64,000 bases of DNA. Source: an uncultured Muribaculaceae bacterium (GTDB taxonomy: Bacteria > Bacteroidota > Bacteroidia > Bacteroidales > Muribaculaceae). The notes beneath the pieces are model-generated. The model worked only from the letters and a program-made list of their open reading frames with translations. It was not told the origin of the DNA and searched no databases. The stretch spans positions 21,042-85,041 of the forward strand of contig CANNVE010000013.1 of NCBI GenBank assembly GCA_947525975.1, written 5' to 3'. The position numbers and the translations under genes are program-made. Below, piece by piece: positions 46,384-56,426 of the stretch. Within the stretch, counting starts at the first letter, position 1; every line of letters begins with the position of its first letter.

Positions 46384-48153
46384 TCAGCGCACAAATATCT
46401 TCTCGGCTTTCTGGCCTTGGCGGCGTATGTAGATGCCGGGGGCGAGGTTGTCGCCGTCTACGCGCATGCCCTGCAGGGTGTAGTGCTCTACGGGCGCGCC
46501 GGCGCTGTCGCTTTCGATCGATATGGCCGATGATGTCTTGAGGTCGGCGGGCATGGCGAATTTGGTCAGTGCCAGCGACCATCCGGCGGCTTTCTCTGTG
46601 GTGATGGAGCCGATGTTGTAGGCATTGTTGCCGCGGGCCGAAATGTATGCGTAGTTCGACTCCGGGTCGTGGGCTATGACCTGGCAGGTGGGGACTCCGC
46701 CTCCGGTGATCAGGCTCCAGGCGTTGCCCACGTTGGCTTCGAGGGTCTGCGCGTCGTATTCGCGCAGGAACACGCCTACGCTGGCGTTCATCACATAGCC
46801 GAATGCGTAGATCTTGTCGGTGTGGTCAGGGCTCTGGAGTATCTTGAAGTATCCCTGTATGCCGGTCTTGGCTGCCGCCGGCGTGAACTCGGCTGCGCGC
46901 GATGTGGTGGCCGAGATCCAGGAGCCGTCGGCGGCGTCCATCTTGATGATCAGGCCTTCGCGGGTGCTCTTGGTGGCGGAGGCCACGGTGTTGGCTGTGT
47001 TGGCGGGGTCGGTGTATTTGCCGTTGAATTGGGCTGCGAACCAGAGGTTGCCTCCGCACACGGTGAGGCCGCAATTCTGCACCACCGACGCTCCCTGCAC
47101 TCCCTCGGCATTAAGCGTCTTTATCCAGCGGGCGTTGAGGTCGGTGTCAAGCATGGCGAAGAAGGGAGTCTGCAGCGAGCCGCAAGCGGCGCTTTTGCCA
47201 CCCAGTTCCACTTCCGAGCCATCGGCTCCACGGGCGCCTCCCTGCACGTAGATCGCTCCGTCGGCCCATTCCATGGCCATGATCTCCGTCTGATGCAGCC
47301 CGTCGTTGCCGATGGCGTTGGCCAGGTATGCGCCGTCGGTGTCATATTTGGCTATGAAAAGGTTGCCGCCGGTGCCTTGGGTGCCGTCGCCGTTGAATGT
47401 GGCCACGTTTCTGGGGGCGAGGGTCACGCCCTCGTCAAGGGCTAATGGCATGATGTATCGGCCTGCGATATAGATATTGTCTTCGGCGTCGATGACGAGA
47501 GCCTTGAGGTGCACGCCGTCGGTCACATGGCCCTTGCTGACGGCTCCGGGCATGATTGCGGCGTCGGGCACATCCTCGGCCTTGAGATATTTGTGCCATA
47601 CGCGCTCGCCGTTGGAGTTGAATTTGGCCAGCAATATTCCGTAGGGGCCATAATTTGACTCATAATCTACGGTGCCGCCGAATTCCACTTTTTGCCCTGC
47701 CGCGTCTATGAAGTTCATCTGCTCATTGATCTTGAGATAACTGTGGCGCACCTTGGCTGCTATCACCACATTGCCTTTTGAGTCTACGCCCATCGCGCCG
47801 GCGTTGGCCGCATAATCTCCCCGGTCGGAGTGTGCCACCCATTTCTTGGTGCCGTCAGGGTTAGTGGCCAAGAGGCACAGGCTGTTGTCCTGCGAGTTTC
47901 CGAGGCTTGTGTCGTAGGGCGATCCGGTGCATACCGCCTCGCCGTTGTAGAATACGTCGGCATTGCCTTCTCCGCTGACTGTGCCTGCCGACACGAGCCA
48001 GTAGGCTGTGCCGTCGGCGGTGCATGCCACGGCGTTGGCCTGATTGTTCTTTACGGTGTGGAGCACGTTGCCCCACTGTGCTGCCGGAGCCTCTGTCTGG
48101 GCCATGGCCGAGATAGAGAGGGCGCAGAAAAGGGTGAGTATAGATTTCTTCAT
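46384..48153 (-). CDS. Secreted repeat (SBBP/propeller-like) protein with T9SS-type tail
   Basis: 589 aa; signal peptide; C-terminal YTLQGMRVDGDNLAPGIYIRRQGQKAEKIFVR. Confidence 0.7.
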   Translation of the reverse strand: MKKSILTLFCALSISAMAQTEAPAAQWGNVLHTVKNNQANAVACTADGTAYWLVSAGTVSGEGNADVFYNGEAVCTGSPYDTSLGNSQDNSLCLLATNPDGTKKWVAHSDRGDYAANAGAMGVDSKGNVVIAAKVRHSYLKINEQMNFIDAAGQKVEFGGTVDYESNYGPYGILLAKFNSNGERVWHKYLKAEDVPDAAIMPGAVSKGHVTDGVHLKALVIDAEDNIYIAGRYIMPLALDEGVTLAPRNVATFNGDGTQGTGGNLFIAKYDTDGAYLANAIGNDGLHQTEIMAMEWADGAIYVQGGARGADGSEVELGGKSAACGSLQTPFFAMLDTDLNARWIKTLNAEGVQGASVVQNCGLTVCGGNLWFAAQFNGKYTDPANTANTVASATKSTREGLIIKMDAADGSWISATTSRAAEFTPAAAKTGIQGYFKILQSPDHTDKIYAFGYVMNASVGVFLREYDAQTLEANVGNAWSLITGGGVPTCQVIAHDPESNYAYISARGNNAYNIGSITTEKAAGWSLALTKFAMPADLKTSSAISIESDSAGAPVEHYTLQGMRVDGDNLAPGIYIRRQGQKAEKIFVR

Positions 48154-48283
48154 AAACTTAAATGTTGGGTTAGGTTCTGATTTTTACGATTGCAAAATTA
48201 CGGCAACTATTTTTTGCTAAAAATACTCAATTGTCAGTATTAATTAAGCTTAGGGCGGGAGCTTGGAATATAAAAATAATTGT

Positions 48284-48291
48284 TATATTTG
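48284..48291 (+). promoter_or_regulatory. -7 box TATATTTG
   Basis: TAnnTTTG, 25 nt upstream of ATG 48317. Confidence 0.5.
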
Positions 48292-48316
48292 CAAAGTCGT
48301 AAAAAATAGACCGCAC

Positions 48317-50638
48317 ATGAAACACGCCATAGCCTTAGCGGCGCTCGCCGGCGCCATCAGCGCCAACGCTGCCGGAATCGTAAGCACCGGAGCCTACACA
48401 TGGAGCAATGACTCGATCATACAGGGGCAATACTGTGCCTACGCCCCCGCGCCTGACCATATTATATCTACCTACAGCGCCCAGCCGCATTTCTTCATGC
48501 CAGTGGAGAAAGAGTGGAGGCTGCGCAACGACATCAGCATGTATCCGCGCCTCAACAGCGGCAACACGCTGCTCGACGCCGTCTACAACATGGGCCTCGA
48601 CGAGATGGTGAACGCCGTTGAGCCTGACACCACCCTGCGCACCGGAAAGGAATGGGCCGGAGTGTGGACGCGCGACGTCAGCTATTCGATAATCCTGTCG
48701 ATGGCCTACATGCAGCCTCGCGCCTCGGAGGTGTCTCTGCGGCGCAAAGTAGATGCCGCCGGGCGCATAGTGCAGGATACCGGCAGCGGCGGTGCGTGGC
48801 CCGTCAGCACCGACCGCATGATATGGGCGGTGGCCGCCTATGAACTGTATCTGGTCAACGGCGACCGCGGCTGGCTCGAATTCGCGTATCCGGTGATAAA
48901 GCGCTCGATGGAGGACGACCTGCTTGTGGCATACACCAACTATGGCGACAACGTGCGTCAGCCCGACGCTCTTCCGTCGCCGGGCCTTGTCAGAGGCGAG
49001 ACGTCATTTATTGATTGGCGCGAGCAGAGCTATCCCAAGTGGATGCAGACCGCCGACATATACGAATCCCAGGCCATGGGCACCAACATGGTCCATGCCA
49101 TAGCCCTGCGCGTGCTCGCCAAGATGGCCCGCGACCTTGGCCTTAACGCTGACGTCGACCGCTGGACAGAGCTGGCCGACTCCCTGGCCGCCAACATCAA
49201 CCGGGCTTTCTGGATGCCATCGGAGGGATACTACGGAATGTACCTCTACGGGCGTGACTTCATGACTCTAAACCGCCGAGCCGAGACCCTGGGCGAGTCA
49301 TTGTCGATATTGTATGACATAGCCTCGCCCGATCGCCAGCGGGCCATCACCGAGAGCAATCCCACCACGCCTTTCGGCGCGCCGATATTCTATCCGCAGA
49401 TAGCCGACATGCCGGCCTACCACAACAATGCCCTGTGGCCCTGGGTGGCCTCGATGTGGGCCCTGGCCAACGCCAAGGTCGGAAATGAGGACGGCACGAT
49501 GCAGGCCATAGGCTCCATAGTGCGCCCGGCGGCTCTCTTCGCCACCAATAAGGAAAATCTGAACCTCGACAACGGCGACATCGCCACCGAGCTCAATTCG
49601 TCCAACATGCTATGGTGCCTTTCGGGCAATCTGGCGCTGACCTACCGCATACTCTTCGGCATACACTTCACCGAAGACGGCCTCATGTTCAAGCCATTCG
49701 TGCCCCAGGCTTTGGCCGGCTCCCGCACTCTCGAAAACTTCCCCTACCGAGGAGCGCGGCTCAACATAAAGGTGAGCGGATACGGATCGAGGATACGCTC
49801 ATTCCGCCTCAACGGAGTGGAGTCGGAGCCTCTGTTGCCGCCCACCATCAAGGGCATCAACACCATAGAGATAGAGATGGACGACGTGCCCATGCAGGCC
49901 ATGAAGGTCAATAATGTCCCCAACCTCAAGGCTCCGCTCACGCCGATAGCCTCGCTGCGCCATGACCCATATTACGACGAGCCAAATGCTCCGGCCGACA
50001 ATCTGCTGGCATGGCGCCCGATAGAATACATCGATCATTATCTCGTGCTGCGCAACGGGCGCGAGGTGATGCGCACCACGTCGACCGAATTCCCGGCCAC
50101 TGTGCCGGGGTCATATCAGGTGGTGGGGGTGGCCTCCGACGGCACGCGGTCATTCGCCTCTGAGCCTGTGTCTAATTTGCCCGCCTTCTCGGTGGAGATG
50201 CCCGGCGAGTCGGCATCGTTGTCCTCCCATGAGGTCAGCTATCAGCCCCGCGCCGGGGTGGTGGGATACCGTGGCAAGGGATTCAGGGAGATCGACCATT
50301 CGACCAAGCCTATCTCTTTCGACATCAAGGTGCCGCGTCCGGGCGTATACGCCATAGACCTTACATACGCCAACGGCAACGGGCCTGTCAACACCGAAAA
50401 TAAATGCGCCATACGCACGATATTCATCGACGGGCAGCGCGCCGGCGCGGTGGTGATGCCTCATAGGGGCGTGGGCAACTGGAGCGATTGGGGGCGCACC
50501 AATGCCGTTCAAGCCCGTCTGTCGGCAGGCGAGCACACAGTCTCTATCGAATACCTCCCCGAAAACGAAAACATGAACCTCTCCACAAATCACGCCCTCG
50601 TGGACCGCGCCACGGTCACATACTTGGGCGAAAGATGA
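48317..50638 (+). CDS. Secreted six-hairpin-type glycoside hydrolase
   Basis: Start MKHAIALAALAGAISANAAG; WAGVWTRDVSYSIILSMAYM, RGETSFIDWREQSYP, YHNNALWPWVASMWA. Confidence 0.75.
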   Translation: MKHAIALAALAGAISANAAGIVSTGAYTWSNDSIIQGQYCAYAPAPDHIISTYSAQPHFFMPVEKEWRLRNDISMYPRLNSGNTLLDAVYNMGLDEMVNAVEPDTTLRTGKEWAGVWTRDVSYSIILSMAYMQPRASEVSLRRKVDAAGRIVQDTGSGGAWPVSTDRMIWAVAAYELYLVNGDRGWLEFAYPVIKRSMEDDLLVAYTNYGDNVRQPDALPSPGLVRGETSFIDWREQSYPKWMQTADIYESQAMGTNMVHAIALRVLAKMARDLGLNADVDRWTELADSLAANINRAFWMPSEGYYGMYLYGRDFMTLNRRAETLGESLSILYDIASPDRQRAITESNPTTPFGAPIFYPQIADMPAYHNNALWPWVASMWALANAKVGNEDGTMQAIGSIVRPAALFATNKENLNLDNGDIATELNSSNMLWCLSGNLALTYRILFGIHFTEDGLMFKPFVPQALAGSRTLENFPYRGARLNIKVSGYGSRIRSFRLNGVESEPLLPPTIKGINTIEIEMDDVPMQAMKVNNVPNLKAPLTPIASLRHDPYYDEPNAPADNLLAWRPIEYIDHYLVLRNGREVMRTTSTEFPATVPGSYQVVGVASDGTRSFASEPVSNLPAFSVEMPGESASLSSHEVSYQPRAGVVGYRGKGFREIDHSTKPISFDIKVPRPGVYAIDLTYANGNGPVNTENKCAIRTIFIDGQRAGAVVMPHRGVGNWSDWGRTNAVQARLSAGEHTVSIEYLPENENMNLSTNHALVDRATVTYLGER

Positions 50639-50751
50639 CCGCATGAATGCCGCCGCCCTGCGTTTTCGCTGCGGGGCGGCGGCATTAAGTTAAAATATGC
50701 AAATAATAAATATTTTTTTGGCAAAATCATTGACAAGTCAGAAAAAATGCC

Positions 50752-50830
50752 TACCTTTGCATAGTTTTTCATGGTATTAGATTTAAGGTAAGAAGATTAT
50801 TCGTCGTGATGACGGATAATTTTTTTTATG
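50752..50830 (+). ncRNA. Candidate short independent RNA: promoter box plus terminator
   Basis: TACCTTTG at 50752-50759, then hairpin attattcgtc-gtgat-gacggataat followed by tttttttt; hpt has its own TAACTTTG at 50957-50964. Confidence 0.4.
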
Positions 50831-50956
50831 CCCACGCTTCAAAACACTCCTCGTGCATCGGTATATGACGTTGGTTTGCAGAAAGGAAGGATGCCTGTGC
50901 CTGATGTCGCGCCAAAAAAAATGCGGGCAAATGGCGATGCGCATTGATTTTATTTG

Positions 50957-50964
50957 TAACTTTG
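50957..50964 (+). promoter_or_regulatory. -7 box TAACTTTG for hpt
   Basis: TAnnTTTG 22 nt upstream of hpt ATG. Confidence 0.55.
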
Positions 50965-50986
50965 TGACATATATTTCGCGAAAATC

Positions 50987-51532
50987 ATGAAAAAAGAAGT
51001 CGAATATAAGGGACTCAAATTTGAGCCTTACATCACACAAGAGCAAATCAACGCTCGCGTACAGGAACTGGCCGCGCAGATCAGCAAGGATTGCGATGGC
51101 AAAGAGCCTCTCTTCCTATGTGTCCTCACCGGCGCATTTCCGTTTGCAAGCGATCTCTTCCGCGCTGTCGACATCGACGCGGAGATCTCATTCATCAGGC
51201 TGCAGAGTTATCAGGGCATGAGCACCACGGGCGTGGTCAAGCAGGTGATGGGCCTCGGAGAGGAGATCAAGGGCCGCAATGTGGTGATTGTCGAAGACAT
51301 CATCGACACAGGCCATACCATGCACAATCTCATCGCCACTGTCAAGGAGAAAGGAGCCGCCGACATCAAGATCGCCACTCTGCTGTTCAAGCCGTCGGCC
51401 CTGTGCCGCCCCGTGAAGCCTGATTATGTCGGCTTTGAGATTCCCACGAAATTCATAATAGGATACGGGCTCGATATCGACGGCAAAGCCCGCAACCTGC
51501 AGGACATCTATGTGCTGAAGGACGATAAATAA
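50987..51532 (+). CDS. hpt: Hypoxanthine phosphoribosyltransferase
   Basis: [21 protein letters not shown] motif; [19 protein letters not shown]. Confidence 0.94.
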   Translation: MKKEVEYKGLKFEPYITQEQINARVQELAAQISKDCDGKEPLFLCVLTGAFPFASDLFRAVDIDAEISFIRLQSYQGMSTTGVVKQVMGLGEEIKGRNVVIVEDIIDTGHTMHNLIATVKEKGAADIKIATLLFKPSALCRPVKPDYVGFEIPTKFIIGYGLDIDGKARNLQDIYVLKDDK

Positions 51533-51561
51533 AGTCAGAACCATAAGTTTACAAGGAAATC

Positions 51562-52140
51562 ATGCATAATATAGTGATATTTGGCGGCCCCGGCAGCGGC
51601 AAGGGCACGCAGAGCGTAAAGATCGCCGACAAATACGGCCTTTTCCACATATCTACAGGCGATGTGCTGCGCGACCACATAGCCCGCCGCACAGACATCG
51701 GCAAGGTGGCCGACAGCTACATCAGCCAGGGCGCCCTCATCCCCGACCGCCTGATGATCAAGATCCTTGAAGATCTGCTCGTCAGCCGCAAGGAAGAGAC
51801 GAAGCATGGCGTGATATTCGACGGCTTCCCCCGCACACTGCCCCAGGCCGAAGAGCTTGACAAGCTCGTGGAGAGCGTAGGAGCCAAGATTGCAGCGGTG
51901 GTGGGCCTTGAGGTGCCCGACGAGGAGCTTGCGGCCCGCATGATCAGACGCGGCATCGACTCCGGCCGCAGCGACGACAACGAGCAAGCCATCCGGCATC
52001 GTCTCGCTGTCTATCACAAGCAGACACAGCCCCTGCAGGAATATTACGCCGCCAGCGGCAGATACCACGCTATCAAGGGCGTAGGCACGATCGAGGAGAT
52101 ATTTGACAGCATCTGCGCGGTCATCGACGCCTCTAAATGA
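51562..52140 (+). CDS. adk: Adenylate kinase
   Basis: GGPGSGKGTQSVKIADKYGLFHISTGDVLRDHI; DGFPRTLPQAEEL. Confidence 0.96.
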   Translation: MHNIVIFGGPGSGKGTQSVKIADKYGLFHISTGDVLRDHIARRTDIGKVADSYISQGALIPDRLMIKILEDLLVSRKEETKHGVIFDGFPRTLPQAEELDKLVESVGAKIAAVVGLEVPDEELAARMIRRGIDSGRSDDNEQAIRHRLAVYHKQTQPLQEYYAASGRYHAIKGVGTIEEIFDSICAVIDASK

Positions 52141-52230
52141 CAAAATGCACATTTTTTTCTGAAAAAAGATTGATAATATTTTGTCGTTTCGGAAAAAGAT
52201 TGTAACTTTGCACTGCAAAAGCGACACATG

Positions 52231-52304
<74 letters not shown>

Positions 52305-52310
52305 CCCTCC

Positions 52311-52340
52311 CAAGGGCATCACTTTTAAGTGATGCCCTTT
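52311..52340 (+). terminator. Terminator after tRNA-His
   Basis: aagggcatcac-ttttaa-gtgatgcccttttt. Confidence 0.8.
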
Positions 52341-52370
52341 TTGATTATGATATCCCATTAAACTTAAGCA

Positions 52371-53129
52371 ATGATAGATGCCGACCTGAAGCGGATGCTG
52401 CTCGAGGAGGCGGCCCGCATCGACAGCCCTGAATTCATAGGCGAGGATCCGGTGCAGTTTCCCCGCATGTTTGACGATGCGCGCGACATAGAGATCGCGT
52501 CGCTGCTGTGCGCCACCATAGCCTGGGGCAACCGCAAGATGATATGCAACAGCTGCCGCAAGATGCTCTCGCTGATGGATATGCAGCCCTACAAATACAC
52601 GATGGACGAAGGCTATGAAGACCTCCCCGATGGCAACATCCACCGCACATTCTTCGCCAAAAACCTGCGCCACTACCTGCGCGGGCTGCGGGCCATATAT
52701 TCGCGATTCGGGTCGTTGCAGGCGTTTGCGAAGGCCGAAGACATAGCCTCCGACCGATTCCCTGCCTGGAAGTTCGTGGCAGGCATCAACCGCGAGCTGT
52801 GCGCGGCAAATGACGGCGTGGCCGACAGCCGGTGCCTGCCGCAGAGCATCGAGACCACGGCGCTCAAGCGCGTGAACATGGCCCTGCGCTGGCTTGTGCG
52901 CAAAGACGGCATCGTAGATCTCGGCATATGGGATGTGATCACCCCCGCGCAGCTCTACATACCTCTCGATGTGCACGTGGCCGACACCTCGCGCAATCTC
53001 GGATTGCTCACGCGCCGGTCAAACGACCGCCGCGCCGTCGACGAGCTCACCGCCGCGCTGCGGGAGGTGAAGCCCGACGATCCGGTCTATCTCGATTACG
53101 CCCTCTTCGGCATTGGCATGAAGCTGTGA
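52371..53129 (+). CDS. TIGR02757/DUF2400 family protein
   Basis: 252 aa; ARDIEIASLLCATIAWGNRKMI; LDVHVADTSRNLGLLTRRSNDRRAVDEL. Confidence 0.85.
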   Translation: MIDADLKRMLLEEAARIDSPEFIGEDPVQFPRMFDDARDIEIASLLCATIAWGNRKMICNSCRKMLSLMDMQPYKYTMDEGYEDLPDGNIHRTFFAKNLRHYLRGLRAIYSRFGSLQAFAKAEDIASDRFPAWKFVAGINRELCAANDGVADSRCLPQSIETTALKRVNMALRWLVRKDGIVDLGIWDVITPAQLYIPLDVHVADTSRNLGLLTRRSNDRRAVDELTAALREVKPDDPVYLDYALFGIGMKL

Positions 53130-53203
53130 GCATCCCTTCCCGTCCGGCTCCGCTGACGCGCGATTACTGAAATCTGGGTATTTCGCCTCTCGGAGATGTG
53201 TGG

Positions 53204-53211
53204 TAATTTTG
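53204..53211 (+). promoter_or_regulatory. -7 box TAATTTTG
   Basis: TAnnTTTG 25 nt upstream of the probable ATG at 53236. Confidence 0.5.
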
Positions 53212-53235
53212 CGCCGGAATTATCACAATAGGTAC

Positions 53236-56025
53236 ATGCTCTCACCCAACATACACATCAGAAACACAATCATAGCGCTGATCCTCGCCATGCTGCCGCT
53301 GTGCGCGATGGCGGCATCGCGCCTGACGATACGCATCACCGAGAAAGACAGCGGCGAAGCGGTGGATTACGCCCTGTGCACCTTGCGCTCCGAAAAGTCG
53401 AAGACCGCGAAAAGCGTGATCTCTGACAGCAATGGCTGTGCGGTATTTGACAGCGTTGCACCCGGCGATTATACTGTGGAGGTGAGCTACATGGCCCACG
53501 CCTACAAGAAAAAGATTGCGGTGGGCGACGCCGGCGAGCAAACCGTGAAAATGCGGGTGGCCATAGACCCCAACACGCTAAAAGAGGTGGTGATCACCGC
53601 GAAAGAGGGCGGTCAGATGACCTCGTCGTCGGTGATCGGACGCGACGCCATCAGTCATATCCAGCCATCGAGTTTCGCCGATCTGCTCGAGCTTATTCCC
53701 GGCGGATCTGCCGCCGACCCCAAATTCGGCTCGGCGCAGACGATACGCCTCCGCGAGGCCGATCCCGTGGCGTCATATTCAACGTCGTCGCTCGGCACGC
53801 AATTCATGGTCGATGGCGTGCCCATAAGCAATGACGCCAATCTGCAGAAGACTCCCGTATCCTCGAGCATCGGCAACTCATTCACGAGCGAAGGCGTGGA
53901 CATGCGCACCCTCTCTACCGACAATGTGGAGAAGGTGGAGATCGTGAGGGGCATTCCTTCGGTGGAATACGGCGACCTCACCAGCGGGCTGGTGAAAATA
54001 GAGCGCAGGCGAGGCGGCAACAATATCTACGCCCGCTTCAAGGCCGATATGTCGAGCAAGCTGTTCTCGCTCGGAAAGGGGTTTGAATGGGGTGCGGGCA
54101 CCCCCGGGCGTTTCACGCTCAATGCCGACCTGAGCTATCTCGATGCCGCCAACGACCCGCGCAACACGCGCCAGAATTATAAGCGCCTCACCGGCAGCCT
54201 GCGCGGGCAGAAGCAATTCGGAGATCCTTCGGGATATTCTTTCCGCATAGGCGCATCGGTCGACTACACCGGCAGTTTTGACAACATCAAGGCCGACCGC
54301 GACCTCAATGATGGCAAGGGAGGCCCGATAGAAACGTACAAATCAACCTATAACCGCTTTGCGGCGTCGCTCGACTTCAAGATGCAGTCAGGCTTGGCGA
54401 GATTTTTCCGCTCGCTTGACCTGACGGCCTCATTCACAGCCGAAAACGATCTCATCGACCGCTGGAGAATCGTGGAGCTGGGCATGGACACTCCCGTGTG
54501 CACCGCCACAACGCCCGGGCGCCATGACGCCACAATAGTGCCTTACGCCTACGAAAGCACCCTCACCGTGGAGGGAAAGCCGGTTTATGCATACGCCAAC
54601 CTTGTCAGCAATTGGGGTTTGGAGCCAGGCAATCATGACGTGGGGTTCAAGATCGGCGCCAACTGGTCGATGTCGAAAAACAACGGGCGAGGCTCTGTCT
54701 TTGATCTCACGCGTCCATTCACGGTGGATATGAACGTCAGGCCGCGAGTATTCAAGGATATCCCTGCGATCAACCAAGGCCACATATTCGCCGAGAACAA
54801 TACGTTGCTGCGGCTGGGCGCCGTGACGGCCAGGCTGATGGCCGGAGTCAGAGCCATGACCCTGCTGGGCCTCGACCGCAGATACAAGCTGGCAGGGAGC
54901 TGGAAATTTGACCCGCGCATCAACGTGCGGCTGGAGATGCCCGGCATTGAATTGGGCGGCGCGCCTCTGAAAACGTCCTTCGCGGCGGGGTGGGGGCGTC
55001 ACACCAAGTTCCCCACAGCCGAGCAGCTTTACCCTGACCCCGTGTGGTACGATATTAATGAGATGAACTATTGGCCTGCCGACCCGGCTATGCGAAAGGT
55101 TGTGGCCAATGTCTATCGGACCGACCTTACCAACTTCGACCTCGACGCCGCCCGCAACGAGAAATGCGAAATCACCCTTGACCTATCCTGGAAGGGATAC
55201 ATGCTTTCGGCCACCGTATTCAGGGAAGACATGACTTCAGGATTCCGCAACAGCAATCTTCCCTACATCTATGCCTATCGCAACTACGATATCACCGGCA
55301 TCGATCAGTCGGCTCTCGGAGGCTTGCCGCCAAAGCTCGAAGACGTGCCTTACACCGACGAGGCGATGATCGTGGCCCACAATCACGTCAACAATGGCAG
55401 CCGCACGCTCAAGACCGGAGTGGAATTCACGTTGGCCACTCCGCGCTATAAGTCGATCGCCACGAGATTCAGCGTGAGCGGCGCTTACTTCCGCACGCGC
55501 TATCGCAATAGCCAGCCTGAATATTACAAGCCTTCGGCGTCGATCGGCGGCAAAGCCTATCCGTATATCGGATATTACGCCGACACTGACAATTACCTGC
55601 GGGAAAGATTCAATACCAACTTCAATACCGACACCCAGGTGCCGCGCTTCGGCCTGATTTTCTCCACTTCGTTTCAGTGCATGTGGTTCACCGGGGCGCA
55701 ATCGCAATGGCGCGATCCCAAGCCCCTTGAGTATCTCGACAGTCAGGGCAACCGGTATGCGTTCACAGACGAATGCCTTGAAAATGGCGTGCTTCAGATG
55801 CTGGTGCGCTCATACAATCAAGCGTCATACCGCTATAATCGTGTGCCTTTCTGCATGAATATCAATCTTAAGGTGTCGAAGACCCTTTATGGCGACCGCA
55901 TCGCTCTCGCCCTCTTCGCCAACAAGCTCCTCGATGTCTCTCCCTCTTATTATTCGGCTCTCGGCGTGAAAGTGCGCCGTGAGGTCAATCCTTATTTCGG
56001 AATGGAATTGAACTTCAAGATATGA
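53236..56025 (+). CDS. TonB-dependent receptor with carboxypeptidase-regulatory-like N-terminus
   Basis: LKEVVITAKEGGQ..ADLLELIPGGSA; VEKVEIVRGIPSVEYGDLTSGLVKIERRRG; barrel C-term GMELNFKI. Confidence 0.92.
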   Translation: MLSPNIHIRNTIIALILAMLPLCAMAASRLTIRITEKDSGEAVDYALCTLRSEKSKTAKSVISDSNGCAVFDSVAPGDYTVEVSYMAHAYKKKIAVGDAGEQTVKMRVAIDPNTLKEVVITAKEGGQMTSSSVIGRDAISHIQPSSFADLLELIPGGSAADPKFGSAQTIRLREADPVASYSTSSLGTQFMVDGVPISNDANLQKTPVSSSIGNSFTSEGVDMRTLSTDNVEKVEIVRGIPSVEYGDLTSGLVKIERRRGGNNIYARFKADMSSKLFSLGKGFEWGAGTPGRFTLNADLSYLDAANDPRNTRQNYKRLTGSLRGQKQFGDPSGYSFRIGASVDYTGSFDNIKADRDLNDGKGGPIETYKSTYNRFAASLDFKMQSGLARFFRSLDLTASFTAENDLIDRWRIVELGMDTPVCTATTPGRHDATIVPYAYESTLTVEGKPVYAYANLVSNWGLEPGNHDVGFKIGANWSMSKNNGRGSVFDLTRPFTVDMNVRPRVFKDIPAINQGHIFAENNTLLRLGAVTARLMAGVRAMTLLGLDRRYKLAGSWKFDPRINVRLEMPGIELGGAPLKTSFAAGWGRHTKFPTAEQLYPDPVWYDINEMNYWPADPAMRKVVANVYRTDLTNFDLDAARNEKCEITLDLSWKGYMLSATVFREDMTSGFRNSNLPYIYAYRNYDITGIDQSALGGLPPKLEDVPYTDEAMIVAHNHVNNGSRTLKTGVEFTLATPRYKSIATRFSVSGAYFRTRYRNSQPEYYKPSASIGGKAYPYIGYYADTDNYLRERFNTNFNTDTQVPRFGLIFSTSFQCMWFTGAQSQWRDPKPLEYLDSQGNRYAFTDECLENGVLQMLVRSYNQASYRYNRVPFCMNINLKVSKTLYGDRIALALFANKLLDVSPSYYSALGVKVRREVNPYFGMELNFKI

Positions 56026-56426
56026 AACTCGTGAAATACATCTGTGTCTGCGTCCTTTGTTTTATGGCCGCTATCCCTTTCGCCGCCTGCAGCGATGACC
56101 CCGCCGATCTTTTCTGCGAGGTGGAGATGCTTCTTGCCGCCGAGGATGGAAGTCTCATGGAGATCGTGCGCCCCGACAACGGACAGCCCACCACATTCCT
56201 GCGCGACGTGAACAACAAGCGCGTCTACCCGATACCCACTTTCGTCAACAACCGCGCATCTATCCGCGTGGAAAAAGGGGTGTATGTGATGGCTTTCGAT
56301 GCAGAGGCCGTCATGCCCGGCGGCGCGATCAGACGTGTGCGCATGATGGGACACTCCGTGATGCACGACGCTATGATATTCAATCGGCCCAAAGTGACAA
56401 TAACCCTCGATGTGTACTTCCTATGA
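56022..56426 (+). CDS. Small lipoprotein of unknown function
   Basis: Lipobox FAACSDD; start overlaps TBDR stop (ATGA). Confidence 0.8.
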   Translation: MKLVKYICVCVLCFMAAIPFAACSDDPADLFCEVEMLLAAEDGSLMEIVRPDNGQPTTFLRDVNNKRVYPIPTFVNNRASIRVEKGVYVMAFDAEAVMPGGAIRRVRMMGHSVMHDAMIFNRPKVTITLDVYFL

